This document shows positions 33,965 to 45,650 of a stretch of 64,000 nucleotides of DNA, piece after piece. The notes beneath the pieces are model-generated. The model ran no database searches. It was not told the DNA's origin and was given only the letters and a program-made list of their open reading frames with translations. How positions within the stretch are numbered: position 1 is the first letter of the stretch; each line of letters starts with the position of its first letter. The position numbers and the translations under genes were made by a program. This DNA comes from Monoplex corrugatus (taxonomy: Eukaryota > Mollusca > Gastropoda > Littorinimorpha > Ranellidae). The stretch is taken from NCBI GenBank assembly GCA_030674185.1, contig JAPXFY010000031.1, positions 45,549,139-45,613,138 of the forward strand. Reading direction: 5' to 3'.

Positions 33965-34460
33965 AACGGATGAGTAGGCATACAAGTCCCTTTATTGCCT
34001 GGTGTATGAGTTTTCAAGACCTGATTCTGGAGGCTTATGTTCTTCTACAGGTGCTGTATGTGAAGGGATCCTGGGGCCTTGGGTTCTGCTTCCACTGGTC
34101 CCTCTTCTGTTAAATTATAGATGTTCTGAGTTGTTCACATGTGACTGTGCCTGGCCCTGCATGCACTTCCATTATCGGCTTAATCTGTTGAGAGTAACGT
34201 CTTCCCAGTTGGTGATGTTGATGCCACAGCTCATGAAGTTGACCTTCACAGTGTCTTTGTACCATTTTAATGTTTTTTTTCTGATCCCAGAATCCTTGTT
34301 TGCACTCCATACAGAATCATCTTTGGGATTCAGTTGTCTTCCATGCAAACATGTCCTGACCAATGAAGCCGGCACTTGATGAGTAGGAACTCTATACTTG
34401 GCAAGCCACACTTCTTTAGACTTTGAAGGATGGACACTTGATGTTGTCACATTATGTTAC
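33965..34460 (-). pseudogene. LINE C-terminal fragment, decayed
   Basis: Minus-strand frames contain a SGHVCMEDN-like block (HWSGHV in related elements), WYKDTVKVNFMSCGINITNW and EDVTLNR, typical of the region after RT in many LINEs. Frameshifted, with no catalytic motif. A different family from the fragments at 2.0 and 4.0 kb. Confidence 0.6.
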
Positions 34461-34613
34461 AGATTATGCGCAAATATGTTTCATGGAACCATTCCAGCTG
34501 TTGAATGTGCTGTTGGTAGGTATCCGAGTCTTGCAAAAGTAAAACAGGACAAACTCTGTTCTGAACTGGGAACAGTACATATTACATACAAACATGAATG
34601 TACTAATAGGTAC

Positions 34614-34757
34614 TTAACCCTTTAAATCATGCACCTTATCCACCAGCATCCTGCATTGTCAACCATGTACCAAAGCAAAAACTTAACCCTTTGACTCCCT
34701 CACTCTATCCATCAGCTTCCTGAAGAAGCTGGTGGATAGGGTGAGGTTGTCAAAGAC
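34614..34757. mobile_element. TTAA fold-back MITE, left part (copy 4)
   Basis: TTAACCCTTTAAATCATGC, then CACCAGCATCCTGCATTGTC, AAAACTTAACCCTTTGACTCC and the centre GCTTCCTGAAGAAGCTGG. The outer right arm is missing after GGTGAGGTTGTCAAAG. Confidence 0.8.
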
Positions 34758-34804
34758 ATTCATACATACAACTTATACATGTACAAATTAAACACAACAC
34801 ATGC

Positions 34805-34960
34805 ATGACAGTCAACTAAGTAACTGGACTTTAAATCAGAAGCTCTGAGTTCAAACCTACCTAGATACCTCATGCCTAATGATTATAGATGCAGATTTTT
34901 CCAGTCTCCTAGAATAATGTGTGTAGAACTGTTACTGCTAAATCCCCTTCAAATATATAC
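34805..34960 (+). mobile_element. tRNA-like SINE fragment
   Basis: A plus-strand B-box-like GAGTTCAAACC (34847-34857) is preceded by CAACTAAGTAACTGGAC in the A-box region. Decayed. Confidence 0.4.
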
Positions 34961-35126
34961 AGAACATGCAGGTTAAGATCCTGTAAGTCATGTCAGTGTC
35001 TGATGGCTCAGGAAACATGAAAACATCAGGTATGTGTACCTACCAAAAGATACCAGTATGCTGGCTGTACAGCAACATACCACCAGCACAGTGTGGGCAA
35101 AGCATGTATCCAAACATCAGAGAAAA

Positions 35127-35129
<3 letters not shown>

Positions 35130-35193
<64 letters not shown>
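35130..35193. repeat. (CA)n microsatellite
   Basis: Thirty-odd uninterrupted CA dinucleotides. Confidence 0.97.
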
Positions 35194-35295
35194 GAATTCA
35201 AGAAAGTGCAACAACAACAGAAGCAATAACAACACGAAGTGAGTGCGAGTGTAGCGGGTTGGGGTGGTGATGTGTACACACACACAAACACACGT

Positions 35296-35379
35296 CTGTG
35301 TATAGCAATTAGCGCTTATAGCATGATCAGTCTAGTTGTGTATAGCAATTAGCGATTATAGCATGATCAGTCTAGTTGA
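35296..35379. repeat. 42 bp tandem duplication
   Basis: TGTGTATAGCAATTAGCG then CTTATAGCATGATCAGTC then TAGT occurs twice in tandem; the copies differ at C/A. Confidence 0.9.
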
Positions 35380-36370
35380 TAGGTAGTAGCAGTTGCAGTA
35401 AAAGTAGTTTTATTCACGTTTTATGCATGGGGGCATAGGCCTATATCACGATGATACTAAATAAGTGTGGGTTTGAATATAAATGGAACAGTAATGACGC
35501 AATTTACCTGATGCAATTTACCCGAGACTCGAAACGTCCATTTCTATCATCTTATCATGACCTATTGTTCTTCGCTAATCAAACAATGAAACACAGTGAT
35601 AACTATTATTATATTTGATAAACTGACAGATCTTGATCGCTGAGACAATAACAGTTACAAAGTTAGCTGAACTATTTTGATAAACTGACAGATTTAGAAC
35701 GCTGGTACAATAATAATACCTTATCGGCTTATGTAATCGAACTACAAAACTGAAAGCAGCGTGGAAGCCGGCCTTAGGCAGAGTTTTTTACTGACTGTTC
35801 CAAACTTTTTGTACTCGCAGCTTGAAAACAATTTGCTTAATGTAAACAAATAAAGCCTGTTTTTAGTTTGTCTTCGCGTCTCCCTTGGTTTATGGAGATA
35901 TAAACTGCTACACAACCCCGAAACTGTGTCCTTGATCCTATTGTCGATGATACGTTTGCTCTTGGGGAAGAGTTACGTCTGCTCTTTTAAAGGTGCGTAA
36001 CTCTACTGCTACAAAAGGAGGTGACGAGTTAGGATTTGCTCCCTACTCCCAAACAGTCAATCCAGAGAAATCCGAAAAAAATTACTGATTCATTCCGACA
36101 GGACGAGTGAATTCTCATACTCAATTAAGAACTGTAGTTGTTTGAAAACATGCCTTGTGTGTTGATTCTACTCTGACGTTTGTGCTGTTTGTTTGTATCC
36201 ATTAATTTTACTGTTGATACTGATAGATCTACTTTTGCTCAGTTTTAAATGGTAACTGATATCCCCTCCATAACAAGGCCTAATAGTAAAAATGCAATGA
36301 ATAGTTTATACAGCACAGCATTTCAGGAAGCAAACCCCTAACTGCTTTGCCTTTTACTGGTCATATACAA
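35380..36370. other. Unclassified unique DNA
   Basis: About 1 kb without repeats, ORFs or clear exons. It contains AATAAAGCCTG at 35850 and two related segments (GATAAACTGACAGATCTTGA and GATAAACTGACAGATTTAGA, about 60 bp apart). In minus-strand terms it lies upstream of CMC4 and might hold its promoter or first exon, but no site is visible. Confidence 0.3.
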
Positions 36371-36371
36371 C

Positions 36372-36965
36372 AGACAGGTTGATAAGTTTAAGTATCTGGG
36401 AACAATCATTTCACCAGACGGCAGATGCACATCAGAAATAGCCAGCAGAATCGGCCAAGCCAAACAAAACAGCATTCATTAAGATGAAAAGCATTCTTAC
36501 CAACAAATGCCTATCAATTAACATCAAGAAGAGAGCTCTTGAATGTTATACTGAGCCGATAATGTTATATGATTATGAGGCAAGGACAGTCAACACACAA
36601 AGCCAGAACAAGATTGAGGCAGCCGAGATGTGGCTTCTAAGAAGAATGTTGAGAGTTCCATGGACAGCAAAGAAAACAAATGAGAGTCTTGATGGAGGCA
36701 GACACAAGAAGATGATTGATAAGGAAGATTACGAAAAGACAGGCAACATTTATAGGCCATTTTATGAAGAAAGGGGAATTGGAGTACCTGGTCACAACAG
36801 GAAAGCTGGAGGGAAAGAGAGCACCAGGTAGACCCAGGGAAAAATATTGGACAGACTTGCAGAGTGGCTGAAGACAGAGAGGATGGAAGATGTGCTTGCG
36901 GCAACAAGGGATAGAGACAGATCGCCAACGCCATGTGGCAAGGCACCTGATGATGATGACCATAC
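36372..36965 (+). pseudogene. LINE family A, 5'-truncated copy B
   Basis: It begins at VDKFKYLGTIISPDGRCTSE, continues KSILTNKCLSINIKKRALEC and AEMWLLRRMLRVPWTAKKTN, then frameshifts through GHNRKAGGKESTR. It ends at the family's CATGTGGCAAGGCACCTGA stop and (GAT)n tail. The 5' edge corresponds to just after the RT YADD region. Confidence 0.85.
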
Positions 36966-37199
36966 AATAAAACATGATTTGACAGTAACAACATTGTATG
37001 AGCATCATTACCTACAACTTGGGCAAAGACAGTAACAGAGTAACCTCATCTGAAAATAGTCTGTAAAGACATACAAGAACACACTTACACACACACACAC
37101 ATACACACACACACACAAACAGATGCGTGCGCACAAGAAAATATTACAATGCACTGGTTACTGATAATACCAAACTAAAGTGTTGCTCAAAGTGGGAGA

Positions 37200-37364
37200 T
37201 TAACCCTTTAGACTCCTGCACTTTATTCATCAACAGCAAAAACTTAACTCATTGATAGGAAGCTGGTGGATAGGGTGAGGAAGTCAAAGGTTAAGTTTCT
37301 GCTTTGCCAGCATAATTGGCAATGCAGGATGCGGGTGGACAGGGTACAGGAGTCAAAGGGTTAA
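37200..37364. mobile_element. TTAA fold-back MITE (copy 5)
   Basis: TTAACCCTTTAGACTCCTGC to GAGTCAAAGGGTTAA. The central palindrome is deleted (CATTGATAGGAAGCTGGTGG remains), leaving asymmetrical arms. Confidence 0.85.
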
Positions 37365-37382
37365 ATTATATACAAACATTTC

Positions 37383-37890
37383 ATGGAAAAAGAATATTTC
37401 AAAATTCACAAAATCAAAGACATTATTACACTTAAACAGCTCAAAATTCGAACCACCCATAGGATTTTAGCCAAAACTTGTTTTTTTAAAGAGATGAAAA
37501 CTATTGGAATTAACCAATGCAGCTTCTGTAATGAGACTAAGCACAATAGAACATTTTCTGCCGAGATGCAAATATTCAAAACATTTTTGGTTGGATTTAG
37601 AAAAAGTATGAAACGAAAACTATCAAATATGTGATAAAACAAAATTAAGAGTAATCTAATTTTGTTTGCTGTACACTCTGAAACTCTGAAATCCATACAC
37701 CTGGTTTTTTACTTTATAATTATGCTTGCAAAAAATGTACATATACAAATGTAAGATTACAAATACAAAAACTTTTCCTCGTATTTTGCCTCTCATTCAA
37801 GACTTAAAACACTGACAATACAGAAATATGCAATGCGAAAAGAAATGGTTCTGTCAGTAGATTCCAGACAGACTAGCAATTTGCAGTAAA
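37383..37890 (+). pseudogene. L1/Tx1-like LINE C-terminal fragment
   Basis: TLKQLKIRTTHRILAKTCFF is followed by INQCSFCNE and, one frame over, IEHFLPRCKYSKHFW. This is the CxxC..H..C knuckle near the end of L1/Tx1-type ORF2. Further weak similarity (an FYFIIM-like stretch) continues to about 37880. No RT core remains. Confidence 0.55.
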
Positions 37891-37996
37891 TAAAACTATA
37901 AAATAATCAAAGCTACATAAACAAATCAAATTATTTTACGTAAGGAAGACATTATACAAAAACAAACAATTACACATCATTCACCCCTTATAACTC

Positions 37997-38181
37997 TTAA
38001 CCCTATGATTCCCTCATCCTATCCACCTGCATCCTACATTGTCAACCATGCTTGCAAAGCAAAATCTTAACCATTTTACTCCATCACCTTATCCGCCAGC
38101 TTCTTGCAGGAGGATGGTAGATAGGATGAAAGGGTTAAGTTTTTGCAGCTGGTAGATAGGGTACAGGAGTCAAAGGGTTAA
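37997..38181. mobile_element. TTAA fold-back MITE (copy 6)
   Basis: TTAACCCTATGATTCCCTC to GGAGTCAAAGGGTTAA, with the CATGCTTGCAAAGCAAAATC spacer and a mutated centre (GCTTCTTGCAGGAGGATGG). Three internal TTAA modules. Confidence 0.85.
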
Positions 38182-38209
38182 GGAAAGTTTTTTGATTTGG
38201 TTTTCATTT

Positions 38210-38285
38210 TTATTTATTTATTTATTCATTTATTTATTATTATCATTATTATTATCATTATTATTATTACTATTATTATTATTTT
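38210..38285. repeat. (TTTA)n/(TTA)n microsatellite
   Basis: TATTTATT followed by TTATTATCATTATTATTA repeats, directly before the candidate exon at 38290. Confidence 0.9.
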
Positions 38286-38289
38286 GTAG

Positions 38290-38357
38290 GTCAATGCTTA
38301 CTTGGAAGGAAGGAGTTTAGCAGATTTGGAATATTTGCACCGGTATTCGAAATTTGT
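38290..38357 (+). CDS. Candidate internal exon, plus strand
   Basis: 68 bp between TTATTTTGTAG and the consensus donor GT|GTGAGTAA. In frame it reads VNAYLEGRSLADLEYLHRYS then KF, with two bases left over. Codon content looks protein-like and both splice sites are good, but the exon is short and the T-rich acceptor region is a microsatellite. No family recognised, and no neighbouring plus-strand exon fits by phase. Confidence 0.3.
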
Positions 38358-38727
38358 GTGAGTAAAGTTGTGTCCATATCTGATTTGGTTGCAAAGGAAA
38401 TATTTGTGTGTGGATATGCTTGCCTTTTTTGTTTAGTTTATCCATTACTGAAACTACTATTCAAGACCTCTGGATGTATCCAGTCTAAGACATCTTATTT
38501 CAATAATATTTTCTTATCAACTATTTCAGAGATGAAGTAATATTTGTTTATATTTTTATTAGATGAAATATCGCTTGTGTATTTTCTGTTTACAAACTAT
38601 CTGTATGTACTGTATATCTGTACATGTATTCATATGTGTATGTGTATACTGATTGTGCATATACATACTTATACAAGTGTTACATTTGTATGACATTGTA
38701 ACATGTTTTGTCTCGTCATGAAAATAT

Positions 38728-38911
38728 AGGAGATATAGGAAAGCTGGAGGGAAACAGAACACAAGGTAGACCCAGGAGAAAATATTGGACGGACTTGCAG
38801 GGTGGCTGACGACAGAGAGTGTGGAAGACGCGCTTGGGATAGATACATATGGAGGGCCATGATCACCAATGCCATGCGGCAGGGCACTTGATGATGATGA
38901 TGATGATGATT
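38728..38911 (+). pseudogene. LINE family A, short copy C
   Basis: Starts GGAAAGCTGGAGGGAAACAG and ends CAATGCCATGCGGCAGGGCA then CTTGATGATGATGATGATG. Only the last ~50 codons plus the tail remain. Confidence 0.85.
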
Positions 38912-38959
38912 GTAACATGAGGAACATACTGAAAAAAATCATTAAAGAATTTGTAAAGG

Positions 38960-39090
38960 CATACAAAAACAAATTCACACACACACATACACAAATGCAT
39001 GCATGCGAGCACACACACACACACAAACGCACGCATGTGTGCACACACACACATACACATGCACACATGCATGTAATACACACTCACTTG
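38960..39090. repeat. CA/CACG microsatellite
   Basis: Impure ACACAC tract with CATGCACACATG insertions. Confidence 0.9.
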
Positions 39091-39460
39091 CATTCACTGA
39101 CACAAGTGAATCAAAACGACAGATGCAACACACAAATTAATATTTTCTCACACAGCCAGTCACAGTATCATGGAAGTCTGGGGACAGCTGGACAGAAGAA
39201 AGTCCTCAGACATAAAGCCACCCCAACCCCACTTCAAACAAGTGTTTTGACCCTTAACTCTTTACACACTACAGGGGCTGGGCTGCATCCAGGTCATGAC
39301 TCCTGCACAGCCTTCTGCTGTCAGCATTCTTCTCACTCCACCTGGTTTGAAAGCACGTCTCCGAGATGGTCGGGTACCTCAAGGCCAACTCACCCTTGTG
39401 ACGGATGTCTCACCTACTTAGCTATTGGAACCTACTGTACACAGGAAAATTTTTAAGACG

Positions 39461-39930
39461 TCATCATCATCATCATCAGGTGCCCTGCCGCATGGCGTTG
39501 GCGATCATGGACTTCCATCTGTCTCTTTCTCTCGTTGCCCCTAGCATCTCCCCCACCCTCCTCGTCCCCAGCCACTCTACAAGTCCATCCAGCATGTTCT
39601 CTCTGGGTCTACCTGGTGCTCTCTTTCCCGTTGTGACCAGGTGCTCCAAATCCCCCTTCCTCATAAAATGGCCTATAAATGTTGCCTGTCTTTTCCTAAT
39701 CTTCCTTATTAGTGATCTACTTTGTCTGCCTCCATCAAGACTGTCTCGTTTGTTTTCTTTGCTGTCCATGGAACTCTCAACATTCTTCTTAGAAACCACA
39801 TCTCGGCTGCCTCAGTCTTGTTCTGGCTTTGTTTGTTGACTGTCCACGCCTCGCATCCGTAGAACAGTATTGGTTCTATATAACATTCAAGAACTCTCTT
39901 CCTGATGTTAACTGACAGGCATTTGTAGAC
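39461..39930 (-). pseudogene. LINE family A, copy D
   Basis: Minus strand: KNVESSMDSKENKRDSLDGG, a RKIRKRQATFIGHFMRKGD block and EWLGTRRVGEMLGATRERD, ending NAMRQGT with the (CAT)n tail (minus-strand GAT repeats) at 39463-39478. Extends 5' to about 39930 with stops. Confidence 0.85.
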
Positions 39931-39934
39931 TAAG

Positions 39935-40280
39935 AGTTCACTTTTGTCCCTCCTCCACCAGATCCAAGCAGGAACTCTTTTCAGCTGCTTGTGCCATTGC
40001 CTTTAGGGCTTTGGTCCTCTTCTTCCCTGACTGAAAATCCTGTGCTGAGTGTCAAATGCCATAAGCTTGCATTATCTTCCAAAGTGATGGTCTGTGGATG
40101 CTACCATAGGCCTTGAAGAAGTCTATCAAGTTGATGGCCAGTGGCGCTTGAGACTTACTCTGTGCAGCTTTCAAAAATGCAGCATGGTGTGGATATCTGT
40201 TCTGTGCATGAGAATTTGGGGCACAATCCTGGGCGCTGTTCTCTGATCTTTCTAATGAGAGCCATGGGATACATTCAAGG
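39935..40280 (-). pseudogene. LINE RT fragment of another family
   Basis: Minus strand: NLIDFFKAYGSIHRPSLWKI then MQAYGI corresponds to the RT palm A motif and the following helix of LINE reverse transcriptases (FKAFDSIHR in functional copies; the catalytic Asp is Tyr-Gly here). Abuts copy D. Confidence 0.55.
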
Positions 40281-40439
40281 TATATATCTAAGCTAAATGA
40301 CTCTGGGACGACGTAAGTGGCTGTTTGCGTTATCCTTGCCTAAAAGAACTGACACAACATCCATGACACAGTAATCATAACAACTATATATGAATATGTG
40401 TGCATACGTGTTATTGTATGTGTATGTGCATGTATGCAT

Positions 40440-41674
40440 ACTCATGTATGCACTGAACCTCTTTCCACTTCCTTTGGTATCAGATCAAATGCTCTCCAGT
40501 GGTTCAAGTCATACCATAGTGGACGTACACAGTCTATCACTGTTCAAGGTCTCTACTCAAAGCCATCTCCCTTACATTTTGGTGTTCCACAGGGATCTGT
40601 TTTAGGTCCCATTCTTTTCACTTTGTACACTCAGCCACTCTCCTACATCAATCAGAAACATCACTTTGACTATCACAAATCTGCTGATGATACAGAACTA
40701 CAGACAGCTGCAGTCCCTTCTAATTTCCAGTAAATTGCTGTGTATCAGTGAGATAAAATCATGGATGAACAAAAACAGACTTAAAGTTAAATGAGAATGA
40801 GACTGAACTTCTTGCCATCGGTGACAATGTTCGTCTTTCTGAGATAAGGCCTGATCCTCTACCTCTCTCTTTTGAATTGGTGCCTTTTCAATCTTCAGCA
40901 AAGTACTTGGCTGTCCATCTTGATGAGACACTGTATCTGGACAAGCACATTTCTTCTGTCTGCCAGTCTGCTTTTTGTCATCTCAGAAGAATCAGTTCAA
41001 TTCGATCACATCTTTCTATAAACGACACAGCACGACTTGTCGTGTCCTTTGTACTGTCAAGACTGGACTATTGTATATGTAATGCAATTCTTGCAGTCGC
41101 CCATCCTTTCCTATTAAGCACCTTCAGAGGGTACAAAATAGTGCAGCTAGGCTGGTATTCACAAAGCGAAAGAGAACCTCAGCAACCAGCCTATTGAAGC
41201 AGCTCCACTGGCTCCCTGTGGAAGCAAGAGTAGAATTTAAACTAGCTACTCTGGCCTATCAGCATTTTGATGGTACCTTGCCTATTTACCTCTCTTCTGT
41301 GCTTAAAACATACAGGCCTGAATGCAGTCTCAGGTCAAGCAAACAGAAGCTTCTGGCAAAATCCAAATCCAAATACAAAACCATAGGACACCCAGCCTTC
41401 CGTTGCCAGGCCCCACTTGTCTGGAACGATCTGCCTTTTTCTCTCCGCTGTTCATCATCTCTCTCTTCTTTAAAGGCGGGCCTCAAAACTCATCTTTTTG
41501 ATAAATACTACGAGTAATGAAACATGATTTTTGATCTTTCTGATTCAGTAATGTATATATTAGTACTTGCTTGCAACAGATGTGCTAGTGTGTGTGTTGG
41601 GGAGGGGGGGACTAGGAGTGGGAGTTAGTATAACTTACCACTAGGCATAGGGCTGATTGGGAAAAATGAACTAA
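40440..41674 (+). pseudogene. CR1/L2-like LINE, RT and C-terminal part
   Basis: LHFGVPQGSVLGPILFTLYT (40581-40640) is RT motif B and SADDTELQ (40681 on) is the YADD box with Tyr changed to Ser. Frameshifted palm/thumb follows, with KYLAVHLDETL, LSRLDYCICNAIL and the C-terminal signature KQLHWLPVEARVEFKLA, GHPAFRCQAPLVWNDLP and LKAGLKTHLF (to 41517). Its 3' untranslated region is split by the TTAA element at 41675-42454 and resumes beyond it. Confidence 0.85.
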
Positions 41675-42454
41675 TTAACTCTTCGGAGACGTAACAGCGG
41701 ATATTCCGCTGCAGCTGGCCAAACCATTAGAGACGTGACAGCGGACATTCCGCTGCAGCTGGCCAAACCATTAGAGACGTGATAGCGGATATTCCGCTGC
41801 GGTTTTTAAAAATAGATGCAAGCCGGTCGCTGGTCTAGGGGAACTAACTTCACATATAGGAACACTCTTTGGTATCTTCTGAAGTGTTTGTTTCTTCCCT
41901 TGCATCGATTTTATCCCGATTAGTTACAGTTTTTGCCTTTATCCAAACCACCCGGAGTGACTGTCCTTGCACCAAAATGGCGACATTTAGGCCTTCTTCT
42001 TCTTCTTCTTCAAAGGATCGTCATAATCACTTTGCTGCTTCACCTGTGTGAAAACAAAGCTGTGTTTGTTCTTTTATATCTTTTGGTCATACCAAGGACT
42101 TGTGATTACCTGGATTTCTGGATTACCTGGTCAAGAATGGGTGTTTCACTGACTTTATGTGTTGGATTACTGTCAATCAAAAACTTCTTTCCCAGAGCCA
42201 AAACCCTACCCCATTTCACCTTCTAGGAAGGTAAGTAGAATAGATGTATTGTCCTTGTATGTAGCTTCAGCTCAAAGAGCGTAAACTGAATTTTATTTTG
42301 ATATAAAATATGTTCTTGTGCTGTAAAATCTGTATTTTTGAGAATTTTAAAAAAAACACCTAAAATCGTGTGTCGCCAAGGGTTGTGGCAGGTCCCGTTG
42401 ATCGTGTCCACAGTGGTTGTGCAAGGCAACTATATTACGTCTTCAAAGAGTTAA
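41675..42454. mobile_element. TTAA-flanked DNA transposon (piggyBac-type, non-autonomous)
   Basis: It starts TTAACTCTTCGGAGACGTAA and ends TTACGTCTTCAAAGAGTTAA. The two ends are inverted repeats with 17 of 20 positions matching, on TTAA targets, as in piggyBac-type elements. The left end has 2.7 copies of a 44 bp subterminal repeat (41683-41810) built around a CAGCGGAtatTCCGCTG palindrome. The interior contains an ATG-initiated 24-residue frame (MATFRPSSSSSSKD at 41977) and an AAG|GTAAGT donor at 42229. These may be what is left of a transposase first exon. No DDD core. It interrupts the LINE 3' UTR. Confidence 0.65.
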
Positions 42455-42541
42455 TGTAAAGCACAGTGAGTCTTTACCTATGAGTAGGAGAATAGTGCTA
42501 TATAAAAGTGATTTATTATTATTATCATTATTATTATTATT
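42455..42541 (+). mobile_element. 3' end of the CR1/L2-like LINE with (ATT)n tail
   Basis: GTAAAGCACAGTGAG, then AGTGCTATATAAAAGTGATT and TTATTATTATC, the usual GCTATATAA-ATT-repeat ending of this LINE type. It continues the 3' UTR cut at 41674. Confidence 0.6.
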
Positions 42542-42818
42542 ACATACATGTGTGTATAAAAGTGCATATATACATGTATGTATTTGTATACATATGTAGG
42601 TGTGTGCATATGTGCACATGTACACATGTATGGGGGTATATGGGCATATGTATGTTGTTGATTTTTTTGTATGGGTGTGTGTATGTGTGGATATATATGT
42701 GTGTATCATGTGCGTGTATGTGTGTGTATGTACATATTATGTATACATAAAATATACACATGTGCACATAAAACAGCACATTACATGAAACACATTACAC
42801 ACACACACACACACACAG

Positions 42819-42879
<61 letters not shown>

Positions 42880-43330
42880 AAATGCAAAATTATATGTATA
42901 TAATGTATATAAGTGCAATATTATGTACATTATCAATGATGTTTACATTCCTTTTTGGGACAATAAAACAGAATTAATTAAAAAAAAAATTCATGCCAAC
43001 ACAACATGATCGTTAACTAAAGGAATTGATGTAAAGTATGCACACATAGGCACCAACTGTTGCTGAAATTTTTTTGGTACACATTTTGGGATCACAATTG
43101 TCAGTAAGTGACCCAAAATATGGGCCATGCCTAATCTGATGACAAGTCTATTTAATATAGTTTCTTAACTCATATCTTTTTAAGATCTGGCCATATACAG
43201 CTGTTTGGATGGCAAGATAATTCTGCTGTTTGGATCAGTGTGATCCCAAACCTGGCTTAGATCCAATCAAATGTGTTTATTTACATACTTGTTTATTTAC
43301 ATCAATCTACTAATGCAAAAGGAACTATAA
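42541..43330. repeat. TATG/TG, CA and (AT)n microsatellites
   Basis: TGTATG-rich DNA (42541-42750), (CA)n at 42795-42818 and (AT)n at 42820-42880. The remaining 42900-43330 is unclassified. Confidence 0.85.
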
Positions 43331-43339
43331 ACCATGAAC

Positions 43340-43712
43340 GCCCATACCCCCCCCCCCACACACACAGACAGACACACACACTTTCTCTCTCTCATGTCAA
43401 CATGAAACACAACACATACACACACGCACACAAACACTGAAACTGTGACACACACACACACACAATACACATTGACACACACACAAACAGTGACACACAC
43501 ACACAACACAAACAGTGACACACACACACACACACACCCCACACACAAACATGTATGCGTGCACACACACACACAAACACACACACTCACAGACAACCTT
43601 TCTCTCTGATCTGGTCTTTTTGAATATCCTTGCTCTCTAAGCATGTGTGCCTGTGTCTGTATATGTGTGTGTGCATGCATGCATGTGTTTTGTATTTGTG
43701 ATAAAAATGGTT

Positions 43713-43758
<46 letters not shown>

Positions 43759-43779
43759 CACACACACACAAGGAATCAT

Positions 43780-43800
<21 letters not shown>
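43340..43800. repeat. CA-rich microsatellite
   Basis: Long ACACAC tracts with ACAAACAGTGACACACAC modules and a short unique stretch at 43600-43710. The cysteine/valine-rich frames are artefacts. Confidence 0.93.
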
Positions 43801-43810
<10 letters not shown>

Positions 43811-44165
43811 CATACTCAGTTAACACACACACAGACTATACTCAGTTCACACACACACACACCACACACACACACAGAGCATACCAGTTAACACACACAC
43901 AGGGTATACTCAGTTCACACACACCACACACAGCATACTCAGTTAACACACAGAGCATACTCAGTTAACACACACAGAGAGTATACTCAGTTCACACACA
44001 CACAGCATACTCAGTTAACACACACAGAGTATACTCAGTTCACACCACACAAAAAAAGAGCATACTCAGTCAACACACACACAGAGTATACTCAGTTCAC
44101 ACACACAGAGTATAATCAGTTCATATACACACACACACACAGAGAGTATACTCAGGTCACACGCC
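43800..44165. repeat. ~30 bp CA-based VNTR
   Basis: Modules of CACACACAGAG[C/T]ATACTCAGTTAACAC or ..CAGTTCACAC recur at least ten times, with variable CA lengths between them. Confidence 0.9.
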
Positions 44166-44460
44166 CACCATACACACACACACACACATACAACAGCAAC
44201 AAGTAAAACAACAACAACAACGACAACACACCCCAAAGTATACATGTTTGAAAGACAACAGTTTATTCATTATACAGTATAAAACGGACCAAAATGGCAA
44301 ACGACACAATGTAAAAAGACGTTAAATTAAAAGAATGAACAAACGAACGAACACAACATCCTCTCCATGGTGCACACCTGTGTGAAACACATTGAGAGAA
44401 ATTGATATGAAACCACACCTGTCCAATGATAACTGCACCATGATATTCATGTGATCTTGA
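44165..44460. other. Short unclassified segment
   Basis: Contains AGACGTTAAATTAAAAGAATG at 44318, also seen as AGACGTTAAATTAAAGAACG at 56788. The repeated block resembles the 3' end of a common SINE. Confidence 0.35.
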
Positions 44461-44489
44461 TGCTGGTCGAACTGATGGAATAGGGCACT

Positions 44490-44518
44490 GTTTATAGTCC
44501 ACACACACACACACACAC

Positions 44519-44573
<55 letters not shown>

Positions 44574-44718
44574 CGTCAAAACAGTAAAAGATAAGTATGG
44601 TAAGGCAATCTTGATGCTTGTCAAGATTATATGCATAGTACACATGTTTATAACACACACACACACACACACATACACACAACACCATACACACACACAC
44701 ACACACACACCACACACA

Positions 44719-44761
<43 letters not shown>

Positions 44762-44840
44762 ACACGTTAAAACAATAAAACACAAGAATGGTAAGGCAAT
44801 CTTGATGCTTGTCGTCTTGATATATAAGACACTTATTCAT

Positions 44841-44916
<76 letters not shown>

Positions 44917-45042
44917 CACGTCAAAATAGTAAAAGATAAGAATGGCAATGCAACTTGATGCTTGTCGTCTTGATATATGAATATATTGTACACATGTTTA
45001 TAACACACACACACACACACACACACACAAAACACACAAACA

Positions 45043-45084
<42 letters not shown>

Positions 45085-45232
45085 AAAACACACATACACA
45101 CACACACACAAAAAACATACACACACACACACACAACTCGTCAAAACAGTAAAACAAAAGAATGGTAAAGCAATCCTGATTCTTGTCGTCTTGATATAAA
45201 AAGACACTTATTCAAAAACACCACACACACAC

Positions 45233-45270
<38 letters not shown>

Positions 45271-45271
45271 G

Positions 45272-45306
<35 letters not shown>

Positions 45307-45312
45307 CACACA

Positions 45313-45343
<31 letters not shown>

Positions 45344-45483
45344 TAGCAGTCGTCAAAATAGTAAAACATAAGAATGGTAAGGCAATCTTGATGTTTGTCG
45401 TCTTGATATTATATATAAGATACATGTTTATAACACCACACAAAACACCCACACAACACCCACTCCACACACACACACACAAA

Positions 45484-45531
<48 letters not shown>

Positions 45532-45560
45532 CAGGATAGCTGTTGTAAAACATCAGGATA
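44490..45560. repeat. Higher-order repeat: ~85 bp core plus (CA)n, six copies
   Basis: The core runs CGTCAAAACAGTAAAAGATA then AGAATGGTAAGGCAATCTTG then ATGCTTGTCGTCTTGATAT. It recurs starting near 44573, 44765, 44925, 45137, 45350 and 45540, each separated by 80-150 bp of CA repeats. Cores differ by a few percent and one copy each has CAAGATTATATG or a shortened end. Confidence 0.9.
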
Positions 45561-45608
45561 GCAATACTAACTTGATGCTCATCGCATTAATAAAACAAGG
45601 CACTTAAT

Positions 45609-45611
<3 letters not shown>

Positions 45612-45650
<39 letters not shown>

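Noticed and set aside
35800..36000. Solo LTR suggested by AATAAAGCC and TACACA
   Set aside because: No second copy, no target duplication and no primer-binding site could be shown.
43297..45527. Cysteine/valine-rich or His/Thr-rich proteins
   Set aside because: Translation of CA microsatellites.
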